NCBI RefSeq assembly: GCF_007990265.1
Contig: NZ_BJWH01000006.1
Span: 115,173-179,172, forward strand
From: Cellulomonas terrae
Lineage (GTDB): Bacteria > Actinomycetota > Actinomycetes > Actinomycetales > Cellulomonadaceae
Direction: 5' to 3'
Length of the DNA stretch: 64,000 nt
Under the pieces are notes generated by a model that worked only from the letters and a program-made list of their open reading frames with translations, was not told where the DNA came from and searched no databases. The translations under genes and the position numbers were made by a program. Below, one piece after another: positions 10,407 through 18,169 of this stretch (positions are counted from its first letter, which is position 1; each line of letters begins with the position of its first letter).

Positions 10407-11125
10407 CCACCGCCCTCACCACCCCCGCTCCGTCGTCGTCCGCGAGCACGGAGCCGGTGGTCCGTGTCGAGAACGTCAGCCGGACCTACGGCACGGGCTC
10501 GGCCGCCGTGCACGCCCTGCAGGACGTGTCTTTCACGATCGCGCCCGGTGAGCTGGTCGCGCTCGTGGGGCGCTCCGGATCGGGCAAGACGACGCTGCTC
10601 AACGTGATCGGCGGGCTGGACAGGCCCGACGGCGGCCGCGTGGTCGTCGACGGGCGCGAGGTCTCGTCGCTCGACGAGCGCGGCCTGGTCGAGCTGCGTC
10701 GGGACGTGGTGTCGTTCGTGTTCCAGACGTTCGGCCTCGTGCCCGTCCTGTCGGCAGCGGAGAACGTCGGTGTGCCCCTGCGGCTGCGCAAGCTGCCGAC
10801 CGCCGACCGTGAGGCACGCGTGCAGCTGCTGCTCGACCTGGTCGGCCTCGGCCCGCACGCGCTCCAGCGTCCCGGTGAGCTGTCCGGCGGTCAGCAGCAG
10901 CGCGTCGCCATCGCCCGCTCGCTGGCCAACTCGCCGCGCCTCCTGGTGGCGGACGAGCCGACCGGCCAGCTGGACACCGAGACCGGCACCGCGGTGATGG
11001 CCCTGATCCGGGCCGTCGTCGAGGCCGAGGGGATGACGGCGATCGTGTCCACCCACGACCCGCTCATGGTGTCGCTGGCCGACCGCGTCCTGCGCATCGC
11101 CGACGGGAAGCTCGTCGCGGGCTGA
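10403..11125 (+). CDS. LolD/MacB-type ABC ATPase (second)
   Basis: The GTG start at 10403 overlaps the preceding stop (GTGA) behind GAGGAGG, giving 240 residues, the normal family length. Walker A is GRSGSGKTT, the signature is LSGGQQQRV, Walker B is LLVADEPTGQLD, and the switch His lies in IVSTHDPL. It lacks the extra C-terminal domain of its neighbour, so the system has one extended and one standard ATPase with two unequal permeases, consistent with an asymmetric transporter. The cluster ends 6 nt before the convergent methyltransferase, with no hairpin between, so transcripts may run into each other. Confidence 0.92.
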   Translation: MTTALTTPAPSSSASTEPVVRVENVSRTYGTGSAAVHALQDVSFTIAPGELVALVGRSGSGKTTLLNVIGGLDRPDGGRVVVDGREVSSLDERGLVELRRDVVSFVFQTFGLVPVLSAAENVGVPLRLRKLPTADREARVQLLLDLVGLGPHALQRPGELSGGQQQRVAIARSLANSPRLLVADEPTGQLDTETGTAVMALIRAVVEAEGMTAIVSTHDPLMVSLADRVLRIADGKLVAG

Positions 11126-11131
11126 CGAGCC

Positions 11132-11776
11132 TCAGGCGGGGCGCAGCACCAGGCGACCGATGGGGTTCAGCCACGACGTCCGGGCGAGCCGTCGCTCGCG
11201 CACGACCGACGTCCCGGTGCCGAGCGACGCGGCCACGGCCCCCTCCTGCGGGAGGGCCCACCGAACGTCGTAGACCCACGCCTGCCCGCCGGGTCGCAGC
11301 ACGCGTCGCACCTCCCGCAGGCCGGCGTCCACGTCCGCCCAGTGGTGCTGGCTGAGGGTGGACACGACGACGTCGAAGGTGGCGTCGGGCCAGGGCAGCG
11401 CCGCGACGTCAGCGACCGTGAAGGTGACGCCCGGGGTCGCCGTCTGCTGCGCCCAGGCGATCATCTCCGGCGCGACGTCGATCGCGTCGACCTGGAGCCC
11501 GGGGGCGGCCTCAGCGATACGACGCGGCATCGTCCCGGGGCCGGTGCCGACGTCGAGCACGCGCGCTCCCTCGGGGAGCCCGAGCGCCGTGACGTCGCGG
11601 GCGACGCGACGGTAGAGCCGCGCGGCGAGGCGCCCGGAGAGACGTTCGTACCGCTCCGGGTCGTCCATCGGCCCCATGCCGTGGCCGTGCGTGGTGAGGC
11701 GTGTGAACAGCCGCCCGTGCCGGTGCTGGTGGCCGCCCTGCTGATGGTCGCCGTGGTGGTGATCGATGTCGGTCAT
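11132..11776 (-). CDS. Class I SAM-dependent methyltransferase with His-rich N-terminus
   Basis: A 214-residue Rossmann-fold methyltransferase of the UbiE/Methyltransf_11 type. The SAM loop is VLDVGTGPGT, followed by an acidic residue in DAIDVAPEMI and the motif III region LPWPDATFDVVVSTL. The first 20 residues are strikingly His-rich (HHHGDHQQGGHQHRH, residues 6-20), which the fold does not need and which could bind metal. ATG is preceded by AGGGGAG. It is divergent from a MarR regulator across 58 bp that holds a palindrome, so that regulator probably controls it. The substrate cannot be read from the sequence. Confidence 0.85.
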   Translation of the reverse strand: MTDIDHHHGDHQQGGHQHRHGRLFTRLTTHGHGMGPMDDPERYERLSGRLAARLYRRVARDVTALGLPEGARVLDVGTGPGTMPRRIAEAAPGLQVDAIDVAPEMIAWAQQTATPGVTFTVADVAALPWPDATFDVVVSTLSQHHWADVDAGLREVRRVLRPGGQAWVYDVRWALPQEGAVAASLGTGTSVVRERRLARTSWLNPIGRLVLRPA

Positions 11777-11792
11777 CGAGGTTCTCCCCTAC

Positions 11793-11809
11793 AGTTGTAC
11801 GTCACAACT
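11793..11809. promoter_or_regulatory. Candidate MarR operator between divergent methyltransferase and marR genes
   Basis: Arms AGTTGT (11793-11798) and ACAACT (11804-11809) flank a 5-nt centre, giving a 17-bp dyad in the middle of a 58-bp divergent intergenic region. Size and place fit a MarR dimer repressing both genes. The two ribosome-binding sites form a wider inverted repeat around it (CCCCTAC at 11786-11792 and GTAGGGG at 11822-11828). Binding is inferred. Confidence 0.6.
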
Positions 11810-11834
11810 CTCACGACGACAGTAGGGGAAACAG

Positions 11835-12329
11835 TTGCAGAGCACAACCTTCCCTCGGGACGATCTGCGCCGGTTCATCCAGCAGATCGTGCGCTCGAGC
11901 GGCTTCCTCGAGTCGGTCCAGCGGCCGCACGAGCACGCCGGCATCCGGCTGTCCGTGTCGGAGACCTTCGCGCTCGGCGAGCTGGTCGAGGCGGGAGCCC
12001 TCTCCCAGCAGGAGCTCGCAGCACGGCTCGGGCTGGAGAAGAGCACGGTCAGCCGTCTCGCCGCGGGCATGGTGGACCGCGGCTGGCTGAGCCGCGAGCG
12101 CGACCCCGACGACCGTCGCCTGTACCGGCTGCAGCTGACCGCCGCGGGCCAGGACGTCGCCGACCGGGTGGGGACCGAGCTGAGCGAGCACCACGGCCGC
12201 CTGCTCGCCCGGCTGAGCCCCGACGAGCGGCACGCGCTCGGCGTCGGGCTCGGTGCGCTGGTCCGTGAGCTCGACGCCGGGCACGGTGGGTACGGCGGGC
12301 ACGACCACCACGACGGCACCGACCACTGA
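11835..12329 (+). CDS. MarR-family transcriptional regulator with His-rich C-terminus
   Basis: A 164-residue winged-helix regulator. The start is a TTG at 11835 behind AGGGGAA, and no better start is seen. The DNA-binding helix-turn-helix is LSQQELAARLGLEKSTVSRL (about residues 56-75), and the wing is ERDPDDRRLYRL, both typical of MarR. The last ~16 residues are rich in His, Gly and Asp (GHGGYGGHDHHDGTDH), echoing the His-rich start of the divergent methyltransferase. MarR proteins usually repress their own gene and the divergent one until a ligand binds; a metal ligand is a guess from the His tail. A strong hairpin follows the gene. Confidence 0.88.
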   Translation: MQSTTFPRDDLRRFIQQIVRSSGFLESVQRPHEHAGIRLSVSETFALGELVEAGALSQQELAARLGLEKSTVSRLAAGMVDRGWLSRERDPDDRRLYRLQLTAAGQDVADRVGTELSEHHGRLLARLSPDERHALGVGLGALVRELDAGHGGYGGHDHHDGTDH

Positions 12330-12350
12330 CCGGACCTGCGTCCGGGAACG

Positions 12351-12392
12351 GCAGGACGCCCGGGCTCCGCTGCGGGTGCCCGGGCGTCCTGC
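12351..12392. terminator. Bidirectional terminator between marR and phoH2
   Basis: A perfect 15-bp inverted repeat (GCAGGACGCCCGGGC at 12351-12365 and its complement at 12378-12392) with a 12-nt loop sits between two convergent genes, 21 nt after the marR stop and 6 nt beyond the phoH2 stop, so it can serve both. Confidence 0.85.
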
Positions 12393-12398
12393 GTCGTC

Positions 12399-13766
12399 TC
12401 AGACCTCGATGCTCTCCAGCAGCTCGGTCACCAGGGCGGCGACCGGCGACCGCTCCGAGCGCGTCAGCGTGATGTGCGCGAACAGGGGGTGCCCCTTGAG
12501 CGCCTCGATCACGGCGGCGACCCCGTCGTGCCGGCCCACCCGCAGGTTGTCGCGCTGGGCCACGTCGTGGGTGAGGACGACGCGCGAGCTCTGCCCGATC
12601 CGGGACAGCACGGTCAGCAGCACGTTGCGCTCGAGGGACTGGGCCTCGTCGACGATCACGAACGCGTCGTGCAGCGAGCGCCCGCGGATGTGGGTGAGCG
12701 GCAGGACCTCGAGGATGTCGCGGTCCATGATCTCCTCGACGACCTCCTTGGACACCAGCGCCCCGAGGGTGTCGAAGACGGCCTGCGCCCAGGGGTTCAT
12801 CTTCTCGTCGGCGCTGCCGGGCAGGTACCCGAGGTCCTGACCGCCCACCGCGTACAGCGGCCGGAACACCATGACCTTGCGGTGCTGCCGACGCTCCAGC
12901 ACCGCCTCCAGCCCGGCGCACAGCGCGAGCGCCGACTTGCCGGTCCCCGCCCGCCCACCGAGCGAGACGATGCCGATCTCCTCGTCGAGCAGGAGGTCGA
13001 TCGCGATCCGCTGCTCCGCGCTGCGCCCGTGCAGCCCGAACACGTCCTGGTCGCCGCGGACGAGCTGCACGTGCTTGTCGGCGGTGACCCGGCCGAGAGC
13101 CGAGCCGCGCGGGCTGTGGAGCACCACGCCGGTGTGGCAGAGCATGTCGTTGGGGTTCTGGCTCCCCCCGCCGAAACCGGTCGCGACGTCCGCCAGCGGG
13201 ACCGACTCGTGCTCCCAGAGCGCCGCCATCTGCTGCTCGGCCAGGTCCAGGGCATCCATCCCCGTCCACCCCGAGTCCACGGCGAGCTCCGCGCGGTACT
13301 CCTCCGCCGTCAGGCCCACGGCCGACGCCTTGACCCGCATCGGCAGGTCCTTCGAGACGACGACGACGTCCCGTCCCTCGGCCGCGAGGTTGGCCGCGAC
13401 CGCGAGGATCCGGCTGTCGTTGTCACCCAGACGGACCCCGTCGGGCAGGGCGCTGGGGTCCGTGTGGTTCAGCTCGACCCGCAGGGTGCCGCCGTCGTCC
13501 CCGAGGGGGATCGGGGTGTCGAGGCGGCCGTGCTCGATGCGCAGGTCGTCGAGCATCCGCAGGGCAGACCGGGCGAAGTAGCCGAGCTCGGCGTGGTGCC
13601 GCTTGGCCTCGAGCTCCGTGATGACGACGACGGGGAGGACCACGTCGTGCTCCGCGAACCGCAGGATCGCCCGCGGGTCCGAGAGGAGCACCGACGTGTC
13701 GAGCACGTGGGTCTTGCGGCCTACGGCCACGTCCAGCTGGGGGTCGAGCTGCGCCTTGCTGACCAC
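12399..13766 (-). CDS. phoH2: PhoH2: PIN-domain RNase fused to PhoH ATPase/helicase
   Basis: A 455-residue two-domain protein. The N-terminal PIN nuclease (about residues 18-160) shows acidic positions in [15 protein letters not shown] and [12 protein letters not shown]. The C-terminal PhoH domain (about 200-455) has Walker [13 protein letters not shown], Walker [11 protein letters not shown] and the motif [12 protein letters not shown]. PhoH2 proteins are sequence-specific RNA-unwinding RNases, and in mycobacteria they pair with a small upstream antitoxin. GTG start at 13766 behind GAGGGAG. Upstream lie ~400 bp without a recognisable gene (separate entry). The position between marR and uppS matches phoH2 placement in related genomes. 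Confidence 0.93.
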   Translation of the reverse strand: MVSKAQLDPQLDVAVGRKTHVLDTSVLLSDPRAILRFAEHDVVLPVVVITELEAKRHHAELGYFARSALRMLDDLRIEHGRLDTPIPLGDDGGTLRVELNHTDPSALPDGVRLGDNDSRILAVAANLAAEGRDVVVVSKDLPMRVKASAVGLTAEEYRAELAVDSGWTGMDALDLAEQQMAALWEHESVPLADVATGFGGGSQNPNDMLCHTGVVLHSPRGSALGRVTADKHVQLVRGDQDVFGLHGRSAEQRIAIDLLLDEEIGIVSLGGRAGTGKSALALCAGLEAVLERRQHRKVMVFRPLYAVGGQDLGYLPGSADEKMNPWAQAVFDTLGALVSKEVVEEIMDRDILEVLPLTHIRGRSLHDAFVIVDEAQSLERNVLLTVLSRIGQSSRVVLTHDVAQRDNLRVGRHDGVAAVIEALKGHPLFAHITLTRSERSPVAALVTELLESIEV

Positions 13767-14163
13767 GGCAGGCTCCCTCTGGCGCTACGTGCGCCGAGAC
13801 GGGCACCGGACACCGGCGTCCTGCCAGAGCAGGACCACGCACCGACGTACGGCGACGGGACGGGGGCGGTCGGCCCCTCCGGGAACAGAGGGCCGGATCC
13901 GGCCCTCCTCCCGGAGCGGATGCTCCATGGGCTGGCCTCCCGGGGACGGCGGTCGCTGTCCTCTACGGCGGAACATAAGCCCGGCGCTGCCGACCTCCGG
14001 CACGACACGCGAAGTGGTTACACGCTGTTCACCTGAGCGGGTTCCGCAGTTCCACCGGACCCTGGCACCCGTGCGGCGCGGACCCGCAGGTGGGAGCCGT
14101 CGAGCGGACCGGACGGGCGTCCAGCCGGAGGCGAGCGCTCCGTAACATTTCGCCCGGGCCGCC
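13767..14163. other. 397-bp region upstream of phoH2 with a strong stem-loop; no recognised gene
   Basis: Between uppS (stop) and phoH2 (start), both on the minus strand. The main structure is a two-part hairpin at 13877-13916: outer arms CTCCGGG/CCCGGAG and inner arms AGGGCCGGA/TCCGGCCCT around an uninterrupted dyad, ~110 nt before the phoH2 start. It could end read-through from uppS or attenuate phoH2. Two short minus-strand frames pass through (GTG at 14003 to a stop at 13785, 72 codons; another from 14008 overlapping phoH2). Both are Arg/Pro-rich and look non-coding, but they are where a PhoH2 antitoxin would be expected. A T/A-richer patch near 13968-14030 may hold the phoH2 promoter. 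Confidence 0.5.
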
Positions 14164-14925
14164 TCAGCGACCGCCGCGCCGCTCCCGCGCGGCGTACGCG
14201 CGGACGGCGCGCAGGAAGTCCACCCGCCGGAAGTCGGGCCAGTACGCCTCGCAGAAGTAGAACTCGGAGTGCGCGCTCTGCCAGAGCAGGAACCCGCCGA
14301 GGCGCTGCTCCCCCGACGTGCGGATGACGAGCTCGGGGTCCGGCTGCCCCTTCGTGTAGAGGTGCTCGGCGATGTGCTCGACGTCGAACGCCTCCGCCAG
14401 CTCGTCGAGGCTCGACCCGGCGTCGGCGTGCTCGCGCAGGAACGACTTCACGGCGTCAGCGATCTCCTTGCGCCCGCCGTAGCCGACCGCGACGTTCACG
14501 TGCAGCCCGGAGACACGTGAGGTGGCGTCCTGTGCGGCGACGAGGGCCTTGACGGTCTGGTCGGGCAGGAGCTCGAGCGCCCCGACGGCCTGGATCCGCC
14601 ACCGACCCGTGGCCGCGAGCGCCGCCACGGCGTCCTCGATGATCCGCAGCAGCGGCTCGAGCTCGTCGGCACTTCGGGCGAGGTTGTCGGTGGACAGCAT
14701 CCAGAGCGTGACGACCTCGACCCCGACGTCCTCGCTCCACTCGAGCAGGTCGGCGATCTTGTCCGCACCCGCCTGGTGCCCGTGCCGGGTGGACTCCCCC
14801 ACGCTGCGTGCCCATCGACGGTTGCCGTCGAGGATGACACCGACGTGGCGGGGCAGTCCGTCCTTCGGGAGCGACGCCGCCAGCCGGCGCTCGTACAGCC
14901 CGTAGAGCGGGTGGGGCAGACGCAC
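14164..14925 (-). CDS. uppS: Cis-prenyl (isoprenyl) diphosphate synthase, UppS family
   Basis: A 253-residue Z-type prenyltransferase that adds isopentenyl diphosphate units to an allylic primer, making polyprenyl carriers for cell-wall and glycan synthesis, or a short-chain precursor of them. Family motifs are clear: GVILDGNRRWAR (catalytic Asp, about residue 29), WMLSTDNLARSADEL, and RTSGEQRLGGFLLWQ followed by SEFYFCEAYWPDF. I start at GTG 14925 behind GAAGGAG; an upstream extension of 59 codons lacks family similarity. Beside trhA it corresponds to the M. tuberculosis Rv1086 position, whose product is a short-chain Z-farnesyl diphosphate synthase, so product length is uncertain. Confidence 0.92.
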   Translation of the reverse strand: MRLPHPLYGLYERRLAASLPKDGLPRHVGVILDGNRRWARSVGESTRHGHQAGADKIADLLEWSEDVGVEVVTLWMLSTDNLARSADELEPLLRIIEDAVAALAATGRWRIQAVGALELLPDQTVKALVAAQDATSRVSGLHVNVAVGYGGRKEIADAVKSFLREHADAGSSLDELAEAFDVEHIAEHLYTKGQPDPELVIRTSGEQRLGGFLLWQSAHSEFYFCEAYWPDFRRVDFLRAVRAYAARERRGGR

Positions 14926-15129
14926 GCGCACTCCTTCGGTCCAGGCGACGGGAACCCGCTCACCGTACTCGCCGGGCGCGCTCGGCGGACCCGGTCTCCC
15001 CGCCCGTGGGACGTCGGTGCACCGGACCTTCACAGTCCCGCCCCGATGCCGGCGCGGGGTAGTTTCGAGGGTGCCGTCGACGACGTGCGTCGACCGCGTC
15101 ACATCGCCCGCGGCGTGGTCGACACGCTA

Positions 15130-15160
15130 CCTACGGTGTCGTAACCTACGGTGTCGTAGG
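15130..15160. promoter_or_regulatory. Tandem palindromes upstream of trhA, candidate repressor operators
   Basis: CCTACGGTGTCGTA occurs twice in direct repeat (15130-15143 and 15145-15158). The second copy is a perfect dyad, CCTACG-GTGT-CGTAGG (15145-15160); the first keeps the inner bases. The pair ends 27 bp before the trhA ATG, where a promoter should be. Repeated 16-bp dyads fit cooperative binding by a TetR-type dimer, but no regulator gene is adjacent, so the protein is unknown. Confidence 0.55.
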
Positions 15161-15187
15161 TTTCCCCTGACGAATCGAGTCCGGTCC

Positions 15188-15922
15188 ATGAGCTCCTCCC
15201 CCGCGTCCGCCCCCGGACAGCCGGGCGCACCGGCCGCGGCGTCGCCCGAGGTCGAGCAGGAGGGGCTGGTCGAGCGGGTCGCGGAGAGCGTCAAGCCGCA
15301 CCTGCGGGGCTGGATCCACGCGGGCGTGACACCGGTCGTCCTCGTCGCGTCGATCGTCCTGGTCGTCCTGTCACCGACGCCGGTCGCCAAGTGGTCCACC
15401 GCCGTCTTCGGCCTCACCGCCGTCATGCTCTTCGGCACCAGTGCCGTCTACCACCGGGGCCACTGGTCGCCCAAGGTCGCCGGGGTCCTGCGCCGGCTCG
15501 ACCACACCAACATCTTCCTCATCATCGCCGGCACCTACACGCCGCTGACGCTGCTGCTGCTGCCCGCCGACACCGCTCGCACGCTGCTCATCGTCGTCTG
15601 GTCGGGTGCGCTCGTCGGCCTCCTCGCGCGCGTGTTCTGGCTCGGCGCGCCCCGCTGGGTCTACGTGCCCGTGTACGTGGCGCTGGGCTGGGTCGCGGTC
15701 TGGTTCTTCCCCGAGTTCTACCGGTCCGGCGGGCTGGCGATCGTCCTGCTCATCGCCGGCGGTGGCCTCGCCTACACGCTCGGCGCGGTCGTGTACGGCA
15801 CGAAGTGGCCCAACCCGAGCCCGCGCTGGTTCGGGTTCCACGAGATCTTCCACGTGCTGACCGTGGTCGGGTACGGGTGCCACTACGTCGCGGTGTCGAT
15901 GGCGTCGTACGGGTCGGCCTGA
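15188..15922 (+). CDS. trhA: Hemolysin III / TrhA family membrane protein
   Basis: A 244-residue polytopic protein of the PAQR-related hemolysin III family with about seven membrane helices after a ~45-residue cytoplasmic N-terminus. Family signatures are present: SAVYHRGHW after the second helix, RRLDHTNIFLIIAGTYTP, and the C-terminal HEIFHVLTVVGYGCHY. Their His residues form the presumed metal site. The family is linked to membrane lipid homeostasis; hemolysis is a historical name. The start is ATG 15188 (MSSSPASAPG) with no strong ribosome-binding site. Tandem palindromes sit just upstream, and it converges on the next gene with 4 nt between stops. Confidence 0.9.
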   Translation: MSSSPASAPGQPGAPAAASPEVEQEGLVERVAESVKPHLRGWIHAGVTPVVLVASIVLVVLSPTPVAKWSTAVFGLTAVMLFGTSAVYHRGHWSPKVAGVLRRLDHTNIFLIIAGTYTPLTLLLLPADTARTLLIVVWSGALVGLLARVFWLGAPRWVYVPVYVALGWVAVWFFPEFYRSGGLAIVLLIAGGGLAYTLGAVVYGTKWPNPSPRWFGFHEIFHVLTVVGYGCHYVAVSMASYGSA

Positions 15923-15926
15923 CGGC

Positions 15927-16760
15927 TCAGACGACCGGGACCACCGTGTAGCGACGGTTGGCCAACGACGGGTTCTGCTCCCGGACCCGCAGCAGCGCCG
16001 CGCCGTCCAGGTCCACGGTCCGCACCTGCGGCGCGGTGTCCATCTCCAGGCCGACGATCCCGTCGGGCGCCACGACCAACGAGCGCCCCGTGACCCCGCG
16101 GCCCGCCTGCCCGACCGCGACGACCGCCGCCGTGTTCTCGATGGCCCGTGCGATCGCGAGCGTCCGCCAGTGCATCGCCTTGAGCTCCCCCGCCGCCCAG
16201 GCCGCCGGGACGACGAGCACCTGCGCGCCCGCGTCGACCAGCCGGCGCGCCGACTCCGGGAACCGCAGGTCGTAGCAGGTCAGCACCCCGAACGTCAGGC
16301 CGCCCACCTCGAGCACGAGCGGCGGCGCGTCCGACGGGCCCGGCGCCAGCCGGTCCGACTCCCGCTGCCCGAACGCGTCGTACAGGTGCACCTTGCGGTA
16401 CGCCCCGACCAGCGTCCCGGTCCCGTCGACGGCCACGACCGCGTTCACCGCGCGCGGGTCGTCGCCGTCCGCCGGCAGGGTGGTGCCGGCCAGCACCGCG
16501 ACGCCGGTCGCCGCCGCGCGCGTGCGCAGCATCGTCACGAACGGGCCGTCGAGCGGCTCCGCGTGCTCCGAGCCGACCCCGCGAGGGTCGAACCCGGACG
16601 CGTACTCCGGCAGCACCAGCAGGTCGGCGCTCGCCCGGGACGCCGTCTGGAACGCGTCCTCGACGACCTCACGGTTGGCCGTGTGGTCGTCGCTGACCTC
16701 CAGCTGCGCCACGGTCACCCGCACGGACGGCCGCTGCGGGGGCGCCGGGGCTGCGCTCAC
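15927..16760 (-). CDS. Carbon-nitrogen hydrolase (nitrilase superfamily amidase)
   Basis: A 277-residue cytoplasmic amidase of the nitrilase superfamily. The catalytic triad is visible: Glu in LPEYASG (about residue 50), Lys in YRKVHLYDAFG (about 119) and Cys in LTCYDLRFPE (about 153). The last motif, with DLRFPE, is typical of the Nit1/omega-amidase group, which deamidates alpha-keto amides or deaminated glutathione. In a mycothiol-producing organism the equivalent substrate is unclear. The GTG start overlaps the upstream small membrane protein stop (GTGA), which in turn overlaps mca, so the three are translationally coupled; a thiol-metabolite repair role is my inference from that. Confidence 0.9.
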   Translation of the reverse strand: MSAAPAPPQRPSVRVTVAQLEVSDDHTANREVVEDAFQTASRASADLLVLPEYASGFDPRGVGSEHAEPLDGPFVTMLRTRAAATGVAVLAGTTLPADGDDPRAVNAVVAVDGTGTLVGAYRKVHLYDAFGQRESDRLAPGPSDAPPLVLEVGGLTFGVLTCYDLRFPESARRLVDAGAQVLVVPAAWAAGELKAMHWRTLAIARAIENTAAVVAVGQAGRGVTGRSLVVAPDGIVGLEMDTAPQVRTVDLDGAALLRVREQNPSLANRRYTVVPVV

Positions 16761-17143
16761 CGCGACGCGCCCGGGTCCTGCGGCCGGTCGGGCGAGTCGT
16801 CGTCGGGTGCCCGCCGCGGCTCCTCGGGCAGCACGTCCCACGGTGCGACCTCGACGTCCGCGTCGACCTCGAGGTCCGGCCCACCGGGTCCCGCGTCGAT
16901 GAACCCGGGGTCGGCGTGCGGACCGGCCGGGCGGTCGTCCTCGTCGTCGAGCCCCAGCGCCTTCGCGCGGCGGTCGACGATGCGCAGCTGCTTGGTCAGC
17001 GACAGGAACAGGAAGACCACCGCGAGCGCGAGCGCGAACGTGAAGACGAAGCCGAGGAACCCCGGCGATCCCAGCGGGGTGCCGTCGATCGCGACCTCCG
17101 TCGGCGACGGGCTCGGCGCGACGAGGAGCAGGCCGTGGATCAC
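16757..17143 (-). CDS. Small single-pass membrane protein with acidic tail, in the mca operon
   Basis: A 128-residue protein of unknown function. The GTG start at 17143 overlaps the mca stop (GTGA), and its stop overlaps the amidase start in the same way. About 25 extracytoplasmic residues come first, then one membrane helix at about residues 29-52, then a basic anchor ([11 protein letters not shown]). The rest is cytoplasmic, acidic and Pro/Asp-rich, probably disordered, with [15 protein letters not shown] as its most distinctive segment. A small hypothetical protein holds the same place next to mca in M. tuberculosis. No enzymatic motif is seen; an anchoring or scaffold role is only a guess. 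Confidence 0.75.
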   Translation of the reverse strand: MIHGLLLVAPSPSPTEVAIDGTPLGSPGFLGFVFTFALALAVVFLFLSLTKQLRIVDRRAKALGLDDEDDRPAGPHADPGFIDAGPGGPDLEVDADVEVAPWDVLPEEPRRAPDDDSPDRPQDPGASR

Positions 17144-18024
17144 GGCGTCACGTCCCGGCGCAGCCCGGCGAACAGGTCGTCCTCCGGCAGCGACACGGGC
17201 ACGCGCGACGACGCGAGCTCGTACTCCTCGGTCGGCCACTGGGCGACCTCGAGCTCACGCGGCACCGCGAAGAAGAACCCGTCCGGGTCGATCTGCGTGG
17301 CGTGGGCGCGCAGGGCGTCGTCGCGCTGCGGGAAGAACGCCGAGCACTCGATGCGGGTGGTCACCTCGCGCTCGGGCACCTCGCGGGCCTGGCGGGAGTC
17401 GAGCCAGTCGCCGAACGGGGACTCACGGCCCGCGGCGACGATCGCGTCGTGCACCGCCCGCATCCGCGCGAGCGAGAACCCGTGGTTGTAGTAGAGCTTC
17501 GAGGGCGTCCACGGCTCGCCGTGCCCGCGGTACCGCTCCGGGTCTCCGGCGGCCTCGAACGCCTCGGCCGAGACGCGGTGGCACATGATGTGGTCGGGGT
17601 GCGGGTAGCCGCCCGTCGGGTCGTACGTGGTGATCACGTGCGGCCGGAACTCGCGGACGAGCTCCACCAGCGGGGCCGACGCCTCCTCGAGCGGGACCAG
17701 CGCGAAGCAGCCCTCCGGCAGCGGTGGCAGCGGGTCGCCCTCGGGAAGCCCGGAGTCGACGAAGCCCAGCCACCTGTGCTGGACCCCGAGTGCGAGCGCC
17801 GCCGCGGCCATCTCGTGCTTGCGGTACTCCCGCATGCCGTCCAGACCGCCGTCGACCGGGGGGTGCTGCGGGTTGAGCACGTCCCCGCGCTCCCCACCCG
17901 TGCACGACACGACGAGGACGTCGACGCCCTCGGCCGCGTACTTCGCCGTGGTCGCGGCGCCCTTGCTCGACTCGTCGTCGGGGTGGGCGTGCACCGCCAT
18001 CAGGCGCAGCCGCTCTCCGGTCAC
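17140..18024 (-). CDS. mca: Mycothiol S-conjugate amidase
   Basis: Mca cleaves mycothiol S-conjugates of electrophiles and drugs to release mercapturic acids for export, recovering GlcN-inositol. The 294-residue length fits. The LmbE-type zinc site is visible: AHPDDES near residue 13 and the later His in [12 protein letters not shown]. The full-length match, including the C-terminal PREL region, favours Mca over the paralogous deacetylase MshB, whose gene is not here. GTG start behind GGGAGG at 6 nt spacing. It leads a coupled three-gene operon and is divergent from the DUF4307 gene and greA, the standard actinobacterial order. Mycothiol presence supports an actinobacterial host. Confidence 0.92.
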   Translation of the reverse strand: MTGERLRLMAVHAHPDDESSKGAATTAKYAAEGVDVLVVSCTGGERGDVLNPQHPPVDGGLDGMREYRKHEMAAAALALGVQHRWLGFVDSGLPEGDPLPPLPEGCFALVPLEEASAPLVELVREFRPHVITTYDPTGGYPHPDHIMCHRVSAEAFEAAGDPERYRGHGEPWTPSKLYYNHGFSLARMRAVHDAIVAAGRESPFGDWLDSRQAREVPEREVTTRIECSAFFPQRDDALRAHATQIDPDGFFFAVPRELEVAQWPTEEYELASSRVPVSLPEDDLFAGLRRDVTP

Positions 18025-18169
18025 CTCGGGCCTCCCGTCGGTCGCCCGCCGGTGGCCCGCCGGGACCGCGGGGTCGCGGTCCGCTCGGCACGGACGGGTG
18101 GTCGGACGAGAGACAATGATCGCTCACGCGGCACCCGTGTCGCGCCACCCCACCAGCACGAGGAGCTCC

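Noticed and set aside
13785..14003. 72-codon minus-strand frame just upstream of phoH2, a possible antitoxin
   Set aside because: GTG start has no ribosome-binding site and the product is Arg/Pro-rich without a known antitoxin fold. Kept only as a question in the findings.
13767..14163. Cobalamin or c-di-AMP riboswitch upstream of phoH2
   Set aside because: I could not find the conserved core elements of either class; the structure is a plain nested stem-loop.
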